Below are positions 26,526 through 36,585 of a stretch of DNA of 64,000 nt, piece by piece. Origin of the DNA: Paraescarpia echinospica (lineage: Eukaryota; Annelida; Polychaeta; Sabellida; Siboglinidae); NCBI GenBank assembly GCA_020002185.1, contig CM034533.1:53917870-53981869 (forward strand), in the 5' to 3' direction. A program made the translations under genes and the position numbers. The notes under the pieces were generated by a model. It saw nothing but the letters and a program-made list of their open reading frames with translations. It had not been told where the DNA came from and ran no database searches. Numbering within the stretch: position 1 is the first letter of the stretch; each line of letters opens with the position of its first letter.

Positions 26526-27654
26526 TTAGCCGGATTACTGCCTGCATGCATTTGTAAATATTGACGGGTGTCATACATACAGGAATTTTGCAAGAGCTAG
26601 AGATGTTAGATTTTGACTAAAATCGACCAGCATGTCAATGAGATGATAATAACAGCAGGTGGGAAGTTTAAGAAATTTTATAGGTCACGTTTTCTTATAA
26701 TCACACAAAACATTAACATGGTCGCCAATGGGAAAACTGACAGTGTGCTGAGCCCTGAATGTGAAACGGTGGCGAACAACAGTCCACAATTACTACCAGC
26801 ACCCTCACAACAGACGGCCTTGTCACAGCGGAGCGGGAGGGACTGTTTTCTGGTGAGGCGGCGCAACATGCGTCGTCTACTACCGAAATGCCCCCACTTG
26901 CGTGGGAACGCGTGCCTTTCTTGAGCGTCATGTGCAAAGCACTGGCGATACTGGAAAAGCACACACATCAACGCCATGCAACTGATACTTGTGTACTGCC
27001 TCGGTAGTGTGGCAGACTACAGACAGTGGGCACGGCAGTTTACGAACAGTGTTTTCGGAATCACAAACAACAACCAGGATTTAGCGAACTGGCACGACAG
27101 ATCGACCTATACGGGCTGGTGCTGGAAACAGATGCCTGCCCCCTGTTGTCACCACGGGGTCATAACCACGCACACCCGTATGAGCTGGTGCACCAGACAC
27201 GGTACACTGCAGCACTGTGCAATCTGCCAAGCTGGATAGTGCTTCGCGTGGCCACCCTCAACGCGCAGGCGTTTTACAAGGTGTAGAACGCATATATATC
27301 ACAGCAGCCGGACACCAGCCCTCTTATGCTGTCAACAGTACCCTGCACTTGCACTGCCTGGTCAAATTAGACTAGTGCAACAACATTTCGTTGCCCACCA
27401 CATTACTATGTTATAAGAAGTTTTGGTTTTTGAATGTTTATTGTACTAACCCTGTTCACAACAATCACTGGCAATATGTTCATAACACGGTGTATTGATT
27501 AATGATTACCAAATTCATTGGGTTTATCAAATTTACTAGGTTTATCAGATTGACTAATTTGTGAATTATTACTTACATAATTATATTAAGTTTAAATAGA
27601 ATTCAAATTTGGTGCTTTAAAAGTGGGATATATGGTTGGCGATCAACTGTCATA
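26526..27654. other. Unrecognised sequence before the G1 3' LTR
   Basis: ORFs 26613-26924 (+), 26976-27239 (+) and 27026-27286 (+) have no recognisable domain and may be fragments of a G1 accessory ORF. The rest (27290-27650) is AT-rich. Confidence 0.35.
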
Positions 27655-27914
27655 AGGAGGGAGGAATGTGGTAATCACCAGATGGCAGCACTGCTCATCA
27701 CCACCCCTTGCACACACCACTGCACACCAATAACCCAGCCCTGTATATAAACCCCAACCGCACCCATACCAAGCGCGCTACTCCGATCCACCCGAACAAG
27801 ACATCAGACATTGGGTCAGGATCAACGGCGGTCATAGACAGAAACAAAGCTACCGAACGTATAAAGAGCGAGCCACGTAAGTTACCACTCATTACCCGTT
27901 CGCTATTTACCACA
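27655..27914 (+). mobile_element. Polypurine tract and 3' LTR of G1
   Basis: AAGGAGGGAGGAA (27654-27666) is a polypurine tract directly before TGTGGTAA. The 248-bp LTR (27667-27914) ends TTACCACA, a perfect 8-bp terminal inverted repeat. It contains a TATA-box-like CTGTATATAAACC near 27741. Flanking ATATAT repeats hide any target duplication. Confidence 0.85.
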
Positions 27915-27941
27915 ATATATATATATATGTATATAGAAAAG

Positions 27942-28395
27942 AACTAATAATACCGTTATACAAAACAATAGTTATGCCTCATTTAGAATAGTGTATACAA
28001 GCGTGGAGGTCATATTGAAAGAAAGACACATATATGTTAGAAAGAGTACAGAGGAGAGCGACTAAAATGATTCCAAAACTGGGAGATCATAGTTACGAAA
28101 TACGCCTAAATGAATGTGGTTTAACAACACTAGAGAGCAGGATATTGGGAGGAGATCAGATAGAAGTATTTAAAATAATAAATGGTTATGAAAATATTGA
28201 TAGAAATATTTGTTTCTCAGTTAAGACAGATAGAAGGACTAGAGGACATGAAGTTACATTATAACAAAGGAGCAGTGTAGATTATATATAAGAAACTGTA
28301 AATGAATGGAACAGATTATCTGCTGATTGTGTGGGTGCTAGTAGCGTGAATATGTTTAAAAAAATAATCGACACATACCTCAGAAGGGCGTGATA
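27942..28395 (+). pseudogene. LINE reverse transcriptase, C-terminal tail
   Basis: A 5'-truncated fragment encoding LYKTIVMPHLE, then after a stop LERVQRRATKMIPKL, LTTLESRILGGDQIEVFKI and, in a shifted frame, NEWNRLSADCV with MFKKIIDTYLRRA before TGA (28392). These are the ordered motifs of the post-RT region of CR1/RTE-X-like LINE proteins. Inactive. It separates G1 from G2. Confidence 0.88.
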
Positions 28396-28544
28396 CACAT
28401 AGATAAAAGGGTTGGACTATCGCGTTCTTCTGTTGGCAACTAAAAGAAGCCATTTGGATCAGATCTGATTTTCTGTTGTTGCGTGGTCTGTAATCATATC
28501 ATTGACTGGGAGGGAGCGAAAATAGAGGACAAGGAAGCCTACAC

Positions 28545-28690
28545 TTCGCCCTCACTAACTCACTCACTCACTCACCCACACACTCACTCACAATCTCACT
28601 AACACACGCACTCACTCACTAACTCACTCACATACTAACTCACTCACTCACTCACTCACTCACTCACTCACTCACTCACTCACATACTTA
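28545..28690. repeat. (CACT)n microsatellite
   Basis: ACTCACTCACTC repeat, about 30 imperfect units, within the presumed 5' LTR of G2. Confidence 0.93.
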
Positions 28691-28984
28691 ATAATTCGTT
28701 CGCTTGCTCGTCCCCAGACATCTAAGGTCGTACGGGTACCCTGCTTACTGTCTGTCGGTGCCAGTCTTGTCTGTATTTTGCAGTGCGAAGCAGAATCGGT
28801 AGGAGTAGACCGGATTGCGCTGTGATGCTATCCCGCCTGATTGTGTGTCAATATCCAACTTTTGTAGAACGGACTGTAGTTAGCGCGCTTGCGCAGTTCT
28901 GTGTTTCCTCGGCTAGCGGCATGTTTGTCAGACAACGTTTGTGGCAATAAACAACTCACTATGATACCAGGGGTGTAAAGAGTG

Positions 28985-29008
28985 AAACATGGTGGCAGCG
29001 ACTAAAGC
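28985..29008 (+). promoter_or_regulatory. Putative tRNA primer-binding site of G2
   Basis: GAAACA, a plausible LTR end, is followed by TGGTGGCAGCGACTAAAG. A TGG start directly after a CA-ending LTR is the usual position of the tRNA 3'-end complement. The tRNA was not identified. Confidence 0.55.
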
Positions 29009-29160
29009 GCCCAAACCTCCGGCGATACATTAATGTGATTAATGCAGTACTTTGCTGATGATCATTGACGAAACGGTGAATATCGTAGTGTTGAAGTGCA
29101 CTGAATCCTCGCACGAGCGTGTCGTAGGAGCTACAGTCGATTCACCATAAGTCTGTCACG

Positions 29161-30050
29161 ATGGCCGCTGAGCAAGCGCGTGCAGCGCCTCTCGCAAATG
29201 TCAATCCGCCGCCGCTACTAATCTTGAAAGATCAACCAATTGAAGAATGGGCGATGTTCAAGAGGCTGTACAAGAACTACGCTATCATCACGAAGTTGCA
29301 ACAACAAGATAAAGCGTATCAGCTAGCCGTACTTCTCAATGCAATGGGACCCGTGGGTGTACGGCTATACGATGATTTGACATTCGCGGAAGGAGAGGAC
29401 AATGAAGATACTACCGTCATCATGGCGAAACTTGATGCTACAATTCAAGGCGAACTGAACGAGACGTACGAGCGGTACGTGTTCAACAAGCGGAATCAAG
29501 GTGTGGACGAAACCTTTGATGCTATTTATCGGCACTCAGATTATTGGCAAAATCATGCAATTTCTGTGACTGTTTGAACGACTCGCTGATAAGAGACCGC
29601 ATCCTCATGGGCATTCGAGATTCCGCTAGTCATAAACACCTGCTGCAGAAAAGGAAGTTGACGCTGAAGATGACCATAGATATATGCCGCTCTGATGAGG
29701 CAGCAAGCAAACAGATGAAATCTATGTGTGACACAGATCAGATAAACAAAGTCAATTTTCGCGGTGATCACACAAGAAATCCTAGATACCGTGACGCACA
29801 CAAACAGAAACAACACATTAAACGCAGCGACAGCGACAAGAGGCTGAACTGTAAATTATGTGGACGCACACACCAGCAGAGGAAAGAAAGTTGCCCAGCA
29901 TGGGGAAAAACGTGCCACAAATGTAGAAAACAAAATCATTTCTCGAACTGTTGCCAGGTAGGAAACAAGAAGGTGCACAATATCGCTGCGTCAGAGAGCG
30001 CGGACGAGACCATCATGGGTCTGCGTAAGGCCCGATTTACGCACAACTAA
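29161..30050 (+). pseudogene. G2 gag with zinc knuckles (one frameshift)
   Basis: Frame 29161-29577 begins MAAEQARAAP and contains a capsid-like helical region (WAMFKRLYKNYAIITKL). Similarity continues in another frame at 29544-30050 with CKLCGRTHQQRKESCPAW and CHKCRKQNHFSNCC, two CCHC-type zinc knuckles that bind RNA in the nucleocapsid. The shift near 29550 may be decay; a programmed frameshift is unlikely inside gag. The ATG has a good animal context (CACGATGGCC). Confidence 0.85.
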
Positions 30051-30583
30051 AATTGAACGGCAAGCTGGCGAAGCTTCAAGTTGACAGTGGGGCGACCGTG
30101 AACGTCCTGCCCGAGAAGTACGTCAATAAAGAGGATATTGTGACCTCCAATGTAACGTTACACATGTGGAACAAGACGACTCGAGCTGTTGTTGACAAGA
30201 CACAATCAGTCGTAGAGAACCCCGCAACAAACAAAAAGTATGCAGTGTGGTTTGAAGTCGCCCAAGGAGACTTCACACCTCTCATCGACAGGCAGGCCGC
30301 AGAAGAAATGGGCCTCATAACCGTAAACTACGGAAGTTTCAAGCTGATGCACGAGGTAACGTCGACAAACGTATTGGAAAAGTTCAACGACGTTTTCGAG
30401 GGAGGGTTGGGAAGCCTACCGGGAAAGGTCCACCTCCACGTGGAACAGGACGCGGTACCCGTGCAGTGCCCGCCGAGAAGAGTCCCCATCACACTGAAGA
30501 GCAAGTTGAAGACGGAACTGGACCGTCTCGTGAAGATGGGAGTCATCTGTCCAGTCACCGAGCCCACCAAGTGGTGTAGCTAA
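30051..30583 (+). pseudogene. G2 protease and start of reverse transcriptase
   Basis: The frame contains LQVDSGATVNVLP, the aspartic protease active site with DSG, and after a linker VKMGVICPVTEPTKW, the first block of Gypsy-type reverse transcriptase. A TAG at 30579 ends the frame; RT continues in a different frame from about 30596. The gag stop (TAA, 30048) precedes it by a few bases. Confidence 0.85.
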
Positions 30584-30595
30584 ATATCTATACAG

Positions 30596-31276
30596 ACAAA
30601 GAAGGACACGTCGTTGCGTGTCTGTATAGACCCGAGACCACTAAACAAGGTCTTACACCGTGAACTTTACCCGCTACCGACAATGGACGAGGTGCTACCA
30701 GAGATGTCCACGGCACGAGTATTCTCGAAGCTAGATCTGCAATCAGGGTACTGGCACTGTGACCTCGACGAAGAGAGTAGCCTGCTGACTACCATCATTA
30801 CACCGTTTGGTCGGTACCGATGGAAGCGTTTACCATTCGGGACGAACGTCAGCGCCGAGATATTCCAGCGGAAGTTGAACCAGGCCCTTGAGGGTCTTGA
30901 AGGTGTCATCTGCGTGGCGGATGACATAGTCGTCTTCGGCAGAGACGACGACGATCACGACAAGAAGCTGCGTTTGCTGCTCATGCGATGTCGTGAAGCT
31001 GGCATCAGACTCAACCGGAAGAAGTGCGAGTTCCGGACGAACGAGATAAACTTCATGGGACATCTGGTCACCAGTGAAGGACTGAAAGCAGACGAGAAGA
31101 AAATTGAGGCCATCATAAAAATGGAGAACCCAAACGACGTGAAGGGCGTCCAGAGACTGCAGGGCACGGTTGGGTATTTGTCGAAGTTCTTCCCGGGCCT
31201 CTCCGATGTCATGGAACCCATCAGAAGGTTAGCGCGTGGAAGTGGTCAGAACAACAAGAAAGAGCGATGGAGAAGA
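30596..31276 (+). pseudogene. G2 reverse transcriptase
   Basis: In order: LRVCIDPRPLNKVL, FSKLDLQSGYWHCDLD (first catalytic Asp), TPFGRYRWKRLPFG, VADDIVVFG (the YxDD box as VADD), GIRLNRKKCEFR and NFMGHLVTSEGLK. These are the canonical blocks of Metaviridae/Gypsy reverse transcriptase. The frame ends at TAA 31277, where the tether to RNase H has shifted frame. Confidence 0.9.
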
Positions 31277-31484
31277 TAAAGCAGCTGACGACACAGAGTC
31301 CGATCCTCGCCTACTATGAGCCTCAAGCCGAACTTGTCATCGAGTGCGACGCTAGCGAAACCGGACTTGGTGCAGCTCTCCTACAAAAGGGGAGAACTAT
31401 CGCCTACGCTAGTCGATCACTCACTGATACGGAGACTAGATATGCGCAACTTGAGAAAGAATGTCTTACCATCGTTATGTAAAG
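31267..31484 (+). pseudogene. G2 RNase H, truncated by insertion
   Basis: LVIECDASETGLGAALLQ contains the first RNase H Asp, followed by IAYASRSLTDTETRYAQLEK with its Glu. Similarity stops after ECLTIVM, where the CR1-like unit begins. The C-terminal half and integrase are absent. Confidence 0.88.
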
Positions 31485-31726
31485 TGTACATATGGTCTGC
31501 GCCTATGTGGCTGCACCTAAAGATACTATCCGGATATATTGCGGATTTTACAAGTTCTAGCCAATCTACAGCACTCAAGTTTATATATATATATATTATG
31601 AATACACCAAGTGGACACTGGACTAAGTGGTTTTATCAAGTGTTTGTGCCTTTTTACTATTTTCACCGACTTACATTTTACATTTGCGATTGCACCTGTG
31701 TGACATTGATAAGCTGGTGATCAGTC

Positions 31727-33205
31727 ATGTGCAACCCTGACAAAGTGAACATTGTTTACACGCCCAGCATGAACCAAGACTGCCTGCACCGGTTACGGCC
31801 CAGCGGTCACAGTCACATTCGGCTCAACAATGCTGCCTGGAGAGCTGCTTGTGAAGCGGGGGTGGCACTCCATCGGCCCACCCATCGGGGTTGTCGTGGG
31901 GGTGCACGCAAACAACGATCGATACATGTACTTGTGTCAGCGCGACCAACAGCATCCGCTAAGCCTGTACCTCGAGCACGTTACCTAAAGTGTATCAGCC
32001 CAAGGACACCATCCGCTAAGCCTGTACCTCGAGCACGCTACCTAAAGTGTATCAGCCCAAGGACACCATCCGCTAAGCCTGTACCTCGAGCACGTTACCT
32101 AAAGTGTATCAGCCCAAGGACACCATCCGCTAAGCCTGTACCTCGAGCACGCTACCTAAAGTGTATCAGCCCAAGGACACCATCCGCTAAGCCTGTACCT
32201 CGAGCACGCTACCTAAAGTGTATCAGCCCAAGGACACCATCCGCTAAGGCTGTACCTCGAGCACGCTACCTAAAGTGTTTCAGCCCAAGGACACCATCCG
32301 CTAAGCCTGTACCTCGAGCACGCTACCTAAAGTGTATCAGCCCAAGGACACCATCCGCTAAGCCTGTACCTCGAGCACGTTACCTAAAGTGTATCAGCCC
32401 AAGGACACCATCCGCTAAGCCTGTACCTCGAGCACGCTACCTAAAGTGTATCAGCCCAAGGACACCATCCGCTAAGCCTGTACCTCGAGCACGCTACCTA
32501 AAGTGTATCAGCCCAAGGACACCATCCGCTAAGCCTGTACCTCGAGCACGCTACCTAAAGTGTATCAGCCCAAGGACACCATCCGCTAAGCCTGTACCTC
32601 GAGCACGTTACCTAAAGTGTATCAGCCCAAGGACACCATCCGCTAAGCCTGTACCTCGAGCACGTTACCTAAAGTGTATCAGCCCAAGGACACCATCCGC
32701 TAAGCCTGTACCTCGAGCACATTACCTAAAGTGTATCAGCCCAAGGACACCATCCGCTAAGCCTGTACCTCGAGCACGTTACCTAAAGTGTATCAGCCCA
32801 AGGACACCATCCGCTAAGCCTGTACCTCGAGCACGTTACCTAAAGTGTATCAGCCCAAGGACACCATCCGCTAAGCCTGTACCTCGAGCACGCTACCTAA
32901 AGTGTATCAGCCCAAGGATACCATCGTCATCACTGAAACTTGTTTTACTGAACACTAGATCTATCTGCAACAAAGAATCTGTTGTGAGCGAGACGTTACT
33001 AGACGCTGATGTCGACATATCCTTCTTCACAGAGACCTGGCTGCGAGATGAGCATCAAGACATCGTGAAAGATTTAACACTGCCGGGATTCGAGTACAAG
33101 AAACTCAACCGATCGCTGAAACGGGGCGGTGGTCTGGGTGTTTTGAACAGAAGTTCGTTGAAATTGGTTGTGCGTAAACCTGTATGTATATGGGTCGTTC
33201 TCTGA
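31727..33205 (+). CDS. CR1-like ORF: basic linker, 19-residue repeats, EEP start
   Basis: A 492-codon open frame. Residues about 1-70 include RPTHRGCRGGARKQR, similar to the region before the endonuclease of CR1/L2-type ORF2 proteins. Residues about 75-400 are about 17 copies of a 19-residue, Arg/Lys/Pro-rich repeat. The last 95 residues are the N-terminal third of an EEP endonuclease (LLNTRSICN, DVDISFFTETWLRDE, KRGGGLGVL), ending RKPVCIWVVL. The catalytic C-terminal two thirds of the endonuclease and all of the RT are missing, so it cannot retrotranspose alone. The frame is intact while copy 1 has a stop, but no expression evidence exists. A strong donor-like GTATGT lies at 33182, just before the stop. 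Confidence 0.6.
   Translation: MCNPDKVNIVYTPSMNQDCLHRLRPSGHSHIRLNNAAWRAACEAGVALHRPTHRGCRGGARKQRSIHVLVSARPTASAKPVPRARYLKCISPRTPSAKPVPRARYLKCISPRTPSAKPVPRARYLKCISPRTPSAKPVPRARYLKCISPRTPSAKPVPRARYLKCISPRTPSAKAVPRARYLKCFSPRTPSAKPVPRARYLKCISPRTPSAKPVPRARYLKCISPRTPSAKPVPRARYLKCISPRTPSAKPVPRARYLKCISPRTPSAKPVPRARYLKCISPRTPSAKPVPRARYLKCISPRTPSAKPVPRARYLKCISPRTPSAKPVPRAHYLKCISPRTPSAKPVPRARYLKCISPRTPSAKPVPRARYLKCISPRTPSAKPVPRARYLKCISPRIPSSSLKLVLLNTRSICNKESVVSETLLDADVDISFFTETWLRDEHQDIVKDLTLPGFEYKKLNRSLKRGGGLGVLNRSSLKLVVRKPVCIWVVL
31950..32920 (+). repeat. 57-bp in-frame minisatellite, about 17 units
   Basis: Same unit as 17428-18850 with about eight fewer copies. One unit has GCTGTA for CCTGTA and TTTCAG for TATCAG. 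The array is in frame throughout. Confidence 0.95.
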
Positions 33206-35060
33206 AACTGCACTCCACTGTGGACCACGTCTTGTGATACATGTAACAAAACTATCTTCTTGTGTATTTTAAATGTTTTACACCTTCATTGATTGAAATT
33301 GATATGAGAGACAACAGAAATATCATGGAATAAAAATGATGCCTGTTTGTGTTGTTTTATTGCGTTTGTGTGTGGACATCGGATCGAAAATGGTGCCGAT
33401 TTGTGACATGAAAATAGGCATGTTGGAGATATGTGCATTCAAGGACAAGACTGTAGACTGAAACACTCGATTGTGCCTTTTAAAGCATCATTATACCAAT
33501 ATCTACCAAACAAGCTGCTCGATAATTTTGCTGAGCAATATTTAATGTAGATATTGCAATGTTTTGATCAGGATCAGCTACATAACGCTTTGCGTCCGTA
33601 CGCACACACTCTTTCCCTCGGTGTGTAGCTTGGCGTATGAATACACTGGACTGACGCTATCAGCACGAGCATAACAAGTACACGTGTAGTCAACATGTTT
33701 TCAGAAGGACGGCTATAGAAGTTTGTTTTAACCGTTGAAATTAAATTTTGAAGTTGCCACTCCGGAACAGTGTCCGTTTTTGAGCGTTACGTGCCAATCA
33801 GAAGTGACAAAAGATGTGCATATTTGAAGCGAGTAAGGACTACGTTTTTAGTAGAAGAAGGTCGCCTGTACTGGCGGAAGAACATCAGTACACATTCTTT
33901 CGGATGATGCTGGGGGGTGGTCTGTGTGGTGTCTATTCGCGCGCGAAAGTTACGCGGCTGATGCCAGCGAGAGCAAACTGCTCAAAGGCATGTTTTGATG
34001 CAGATTTATGGACGTTTTCTTGTATTTTTTTGTTTCTAAATGATTGTTATGAAATTGTCTTCGCTTTACAGTACTTTGTCAACAAACTAATTATCGTTGC
34101 ACAATTTTTTTTATGATCTGAGGACTGCCATTTCGGCCGTTCTCGGCAAGGACCACACTTGCGACGATCAAAACTGTTTGACACCGGCTATTCTGATTTC
34201 ATTCCTAGAAATATTTAGTTATAGTGTAGTTAATTGATTGGTACGAGTTTTGAAGAAGCATGAAGCCTCCAACGAAAGGTTTTAGTTAGATATGCTTGTT
34301 GATAGCCCTCGACATTTGCTCCGTAACGAGGAAGCCGGCTCATTCGCCATGACTAGTGTCTTTGTGACGAGGCTGATCTTACAGTGAGAAAATCGTGCTT
34401 TTTAGTCCATTCCAGACCAGATAAGCACTGTATGTCTTAAGTAGTTGCAGTTGTCCGAAATTATGTTTATTCTTCGAAAATGTCTTCATGAAAACATGTA
34501 AATTGATGACTACGCTCTTCCTGCAGTGTGTTGGTTTTCCACGTCACGCGGAAGCAGATTTTTCTTGCGTCTTGGTTACGAAGCTGATTTTCGAGGTCAA
34601 TCCCTATTTTCGATCGCAGTTTTTCTTTTACTGACTCAATCTAACAGAACTCGTTTCTTATTCAGATTACATTTTCGTGTAAGCTGACCAGGGCTGATCT
34701 ATTGAACTTTCGGACTTCGTTTCCAGCTGACTGCTGGATTGTTATCTCACCCACGTAACAGAGACCCAGCATTTTTCGCGTCTTTCTTACGTAGCTGAAC
34801 TTCGGAAGGGAAATTTGTAAAAAATCTTCTTTTAACTGGATGTGCTTTTTATTATGAGAAAGAAACCAACATTGGAATTAAAGGTTTTTTTTTCTCCACA
34901 GACAGTAAACACTGTGATCCTTTAAAACGTGTATTGCAGCTTCTTGTGAAAGTGCTCTCATCTCCGTCACCGAGACACCAGCAGGTTTCGGTCTTGAGAG
35001 ATTGAAGGGAAACTGTGTTAACTTGATTTGCTTGTTTTTCTGATAAACATGTGATGTAAC
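33206..35060 (+). other. Non-coding part of the CR1-like unit
   Basis: Shared with 19137-20500 up to about 34569. It includes a 100-codon ORF at 33814-34116, identical to 19745-20047, with no recognised domain. Beyond 34569 only this copy is available, because the other runs into the gap. Confidence 0.5.
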
Positions 35061-35068
35061 AGGGATCA

Positions 35069-35509
35069 ATGATTTTGATAGGAGATCATGATGTTTATTT
35101 TTTACAACACCAACATTTCTGGCCTCCTATTTTTAAGTCCCCTCTCCTGCGGCCCAGCCCCGGCCACCTCCTCCTCCTGCGGCCCAGCCTCAGCCAGTCC
35201 ACCCTCCTGTGGACCTGCCTCAGCCAGCTCCCAACCCAGCCAGAACCTCCTTCTGGAACTACCTCTCAGGTTGGGAGCTTTATCAGGGTGGAGCTACAGG
35301 GGAGGAACAGGAAGGTGCCATTTTACGACAAAATACTTCACATTGATTCAGAATCAAAGGACTTAAAGGTGCTGTACTTGAAACAGCGTCCAGATTCAGG
35401 CATGTCTGTCTGGGCCGATGAGGCCTGGCTTCCAGCTCACCACCCTGTGACTTGTGTGTTCCGCACATGGTCGCGGGGTTGCGTTCATATTTTGAACAAG
35501 GTGTATTGA
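35069..35509 (+). CDS. Pro-rich segment plus possible chromo/Tudor-like domain
   Basis: In one frame about 35130-35270 encodes a CGPASAS/PPSCGPAS proline-serine repeat. Another frame (ORF 35069-35509) continues with VGSFIRVELQGRNRKVPFYD and VLYLKQRPDSGMSVWADE. The second part resembles the small barrel domains (x-F-V-x-V-x-Y/F, then VKFL, then W/F-x-W-P) seen in many invertebrate transposon-associated and nuclear proteins; this is a weak recognition. TGA at 35507 and AATAAA at about 35614 look like a transcript 3' end. It could be the last exon of a captured gene. Confidence 0.35.
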   Translation: MILIGDHDVYFLQHQHFWPPIFKSPLLRPSPGHLLLLRPSLSQSTLLWTCLSQLPTQPEPPSGTTSQVGSFIRVELQGRNRKVPFYDKILHIDSESKDLKVLYLKQRPDSGMSVWADEAWLPAHHPVTCVFRTWSRGCVHILNKVY

Positions 35510-35847
35510 ACACTCTGTGACAGTGTTTCACTAAAATGTCATATGCTGTGCCATGTCAAATGCCATATGATTGGCATTAATTTGTTTCTTTTTTGTTTTG
35601 TTTTTCTTTACAAAATAAACGAAGCTTGATTACAGTCACATTGCAACCATTTGTTAGTTTTTTATTTGAATTGTCTGTCACCTGTTGTCTGACGTTGGTA
35701 TGTGGTGTCCATGTTACACGGCTGATACAAATTTATAAGGAGATGGTAGTTCTTTAAAATTTATGAGTAATGATCTCAAATCTTTTGTGGGCATTCTTTA
35801 CTCTTGTATGTAGCTAATAATGTTGTCACTATCCTGATAAACTTCAT

Positions 35848-35849
<2 letters not shown>

Positions 35850-35924
<75 letters not shown>

Positions 35925-35928
35925 TCTC

Positions 35929-35995
<67 letters not shown>

Positions 35996-36019
35996 TTCTC
36001 TCCCTCTCCCTCTCCCTCC

Positions 36020-36050
<31 letters not shown>

Positions 36051-36165
36051 TCTCTTTCTGAAAACCATCCGCCTTTTTTGGAGGTCTCGATAGAAGGTAG
36101 AGGCCCGTGGGCAACTGTCCTCTCTGTCTTGCCCTAAATCCGGCACTGTCAATTGACGTCTTGTG
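35850..36165. repeat. Dispersed repeat R2, copy 1: (CT)n/(GTCT)n plus unique tail
   Basis: A (CT)n-(GTCT)n-(CT)n compound tract (35850-36058) is followed by CTGAAAACCATCCGCCTTTT and about 100 bp ending GGCACTGTCA. The same tail follows the long (CT)n at 45686-45780, so microsatellite and tail move as one repeat. Confidence 0.85.
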
Positions 36166-36585
36166 TCTTACCAAAATCCACGAAACTATCATATTTAGAA
36201 GATGTAAAAATGAAGTTATTGACATATGGCGATATCGCGTGAAAAGAACGAGACGAGAATTGTGTGCCGCACTGTCATCACGTGACCGAAACAATACGTA
36301 AAACATGACGCAGCGCCATCACGGCACCGAATGTTTATAAAATGTGAGACTTGCACGTGAAATGCTGGGCGTGACGCAGAGGAGACCGAATGACAGCGCT
36401 TAGCGTGTCACATAAATAATTATATGCCCTACCAATAAGAACTATGGACCAATCCGTAAGTGCCAAAGACAACCAATGTTTAGAGAAAAACAACGCACGT
36501 TGTTTTCCGCGACGAATTCGTACGTTTTAATTAAATCTACATTGTTCTTTTATCGAGAATGATTATGCTGGGCAGGGGTGTTAAT
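36166..36585 (+). promoter_or_regulatory. Promoter-like block R3, copy 1
   Basis: About 400 bp nearly repeated at 55840-56245. Conserved features in both copies are a CATCACGTGACC E-box region (decayed here to CATCACGGCACC at one site), GACGCAGCGCCATCACG, two CCAAT-type boxes (TACCAATAAG, GGACCAA) and a donor-like CCGTAAGT about 20 bp downstream of the second. It directly precedes the coding-repeat ORF. Promoter activity is inferred from motif content only. Confidence 0.35.

Larger units (their letters stand above)
23400..27914 (+). mobile_element. Gypsy-type LTR element relic G1
   Basis: A putative gag region (23417-23850) is followed by a minisatellite, an aspartic protease (about 24685-24933), an integrase C-terminal half (25312-25791), anonymous sequence, a polypurine tract and a 3' LTR (27667-27914). 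Reverse transcriptase and RNase H are missing: only about 380 bp separate protease from integrase. The 5' LTR is not visible. This is an internally deleted, non-functional copy. Confidence 0.8.
28440..31484 (+). mobile_element. Gypsy-type LTR element G2, 3'-interrupted
   Basis: A 5' LTR-like region (start unclear, AATAAA at 28946, end about 28989 at GAAACA) is followed by a TGG-initiated primer-binding-like site (28990), gag, protease, RT and the start of RNase H. At 31484-31491 the RNase H frame is cut by the 5' end of CR1-like unit copy 2. No 3' part of G2 was recognised after that unit. The element has frameshifts and cannot be functional. Confidence 0.82.
31491..35645 (+). mobile_element. 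CR1-like unit with internal minisatellite, copy 2
   Basis: Inserted in G2 RNase H. The leader (31491-31726) includes a short (TA)n and has homology to 16440-16512 and 17086-17201. It is followed by a single open frame 31727-33205, then 2.4 kb with little coding potential, and AATAAA at about 35614. The 33206-34569 part is almost identical to 19137-20500, so both copies share one recent source. There is no RT domain. This is either a truncated, non-autonomous LINE derivative or a chimera of a LINE 5' end with a host gene 3' end. Confidence 0.75.

Noticed and set aside
23400..31484. G1 and G2 as one Gypsy element
   Set aside because: G1 ends with its own polypurine tract and 3' LTR at 27914. 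A LINE tail and a new LTR-like region with primer-binding site precede the G2 gag, and both have separate proteases.
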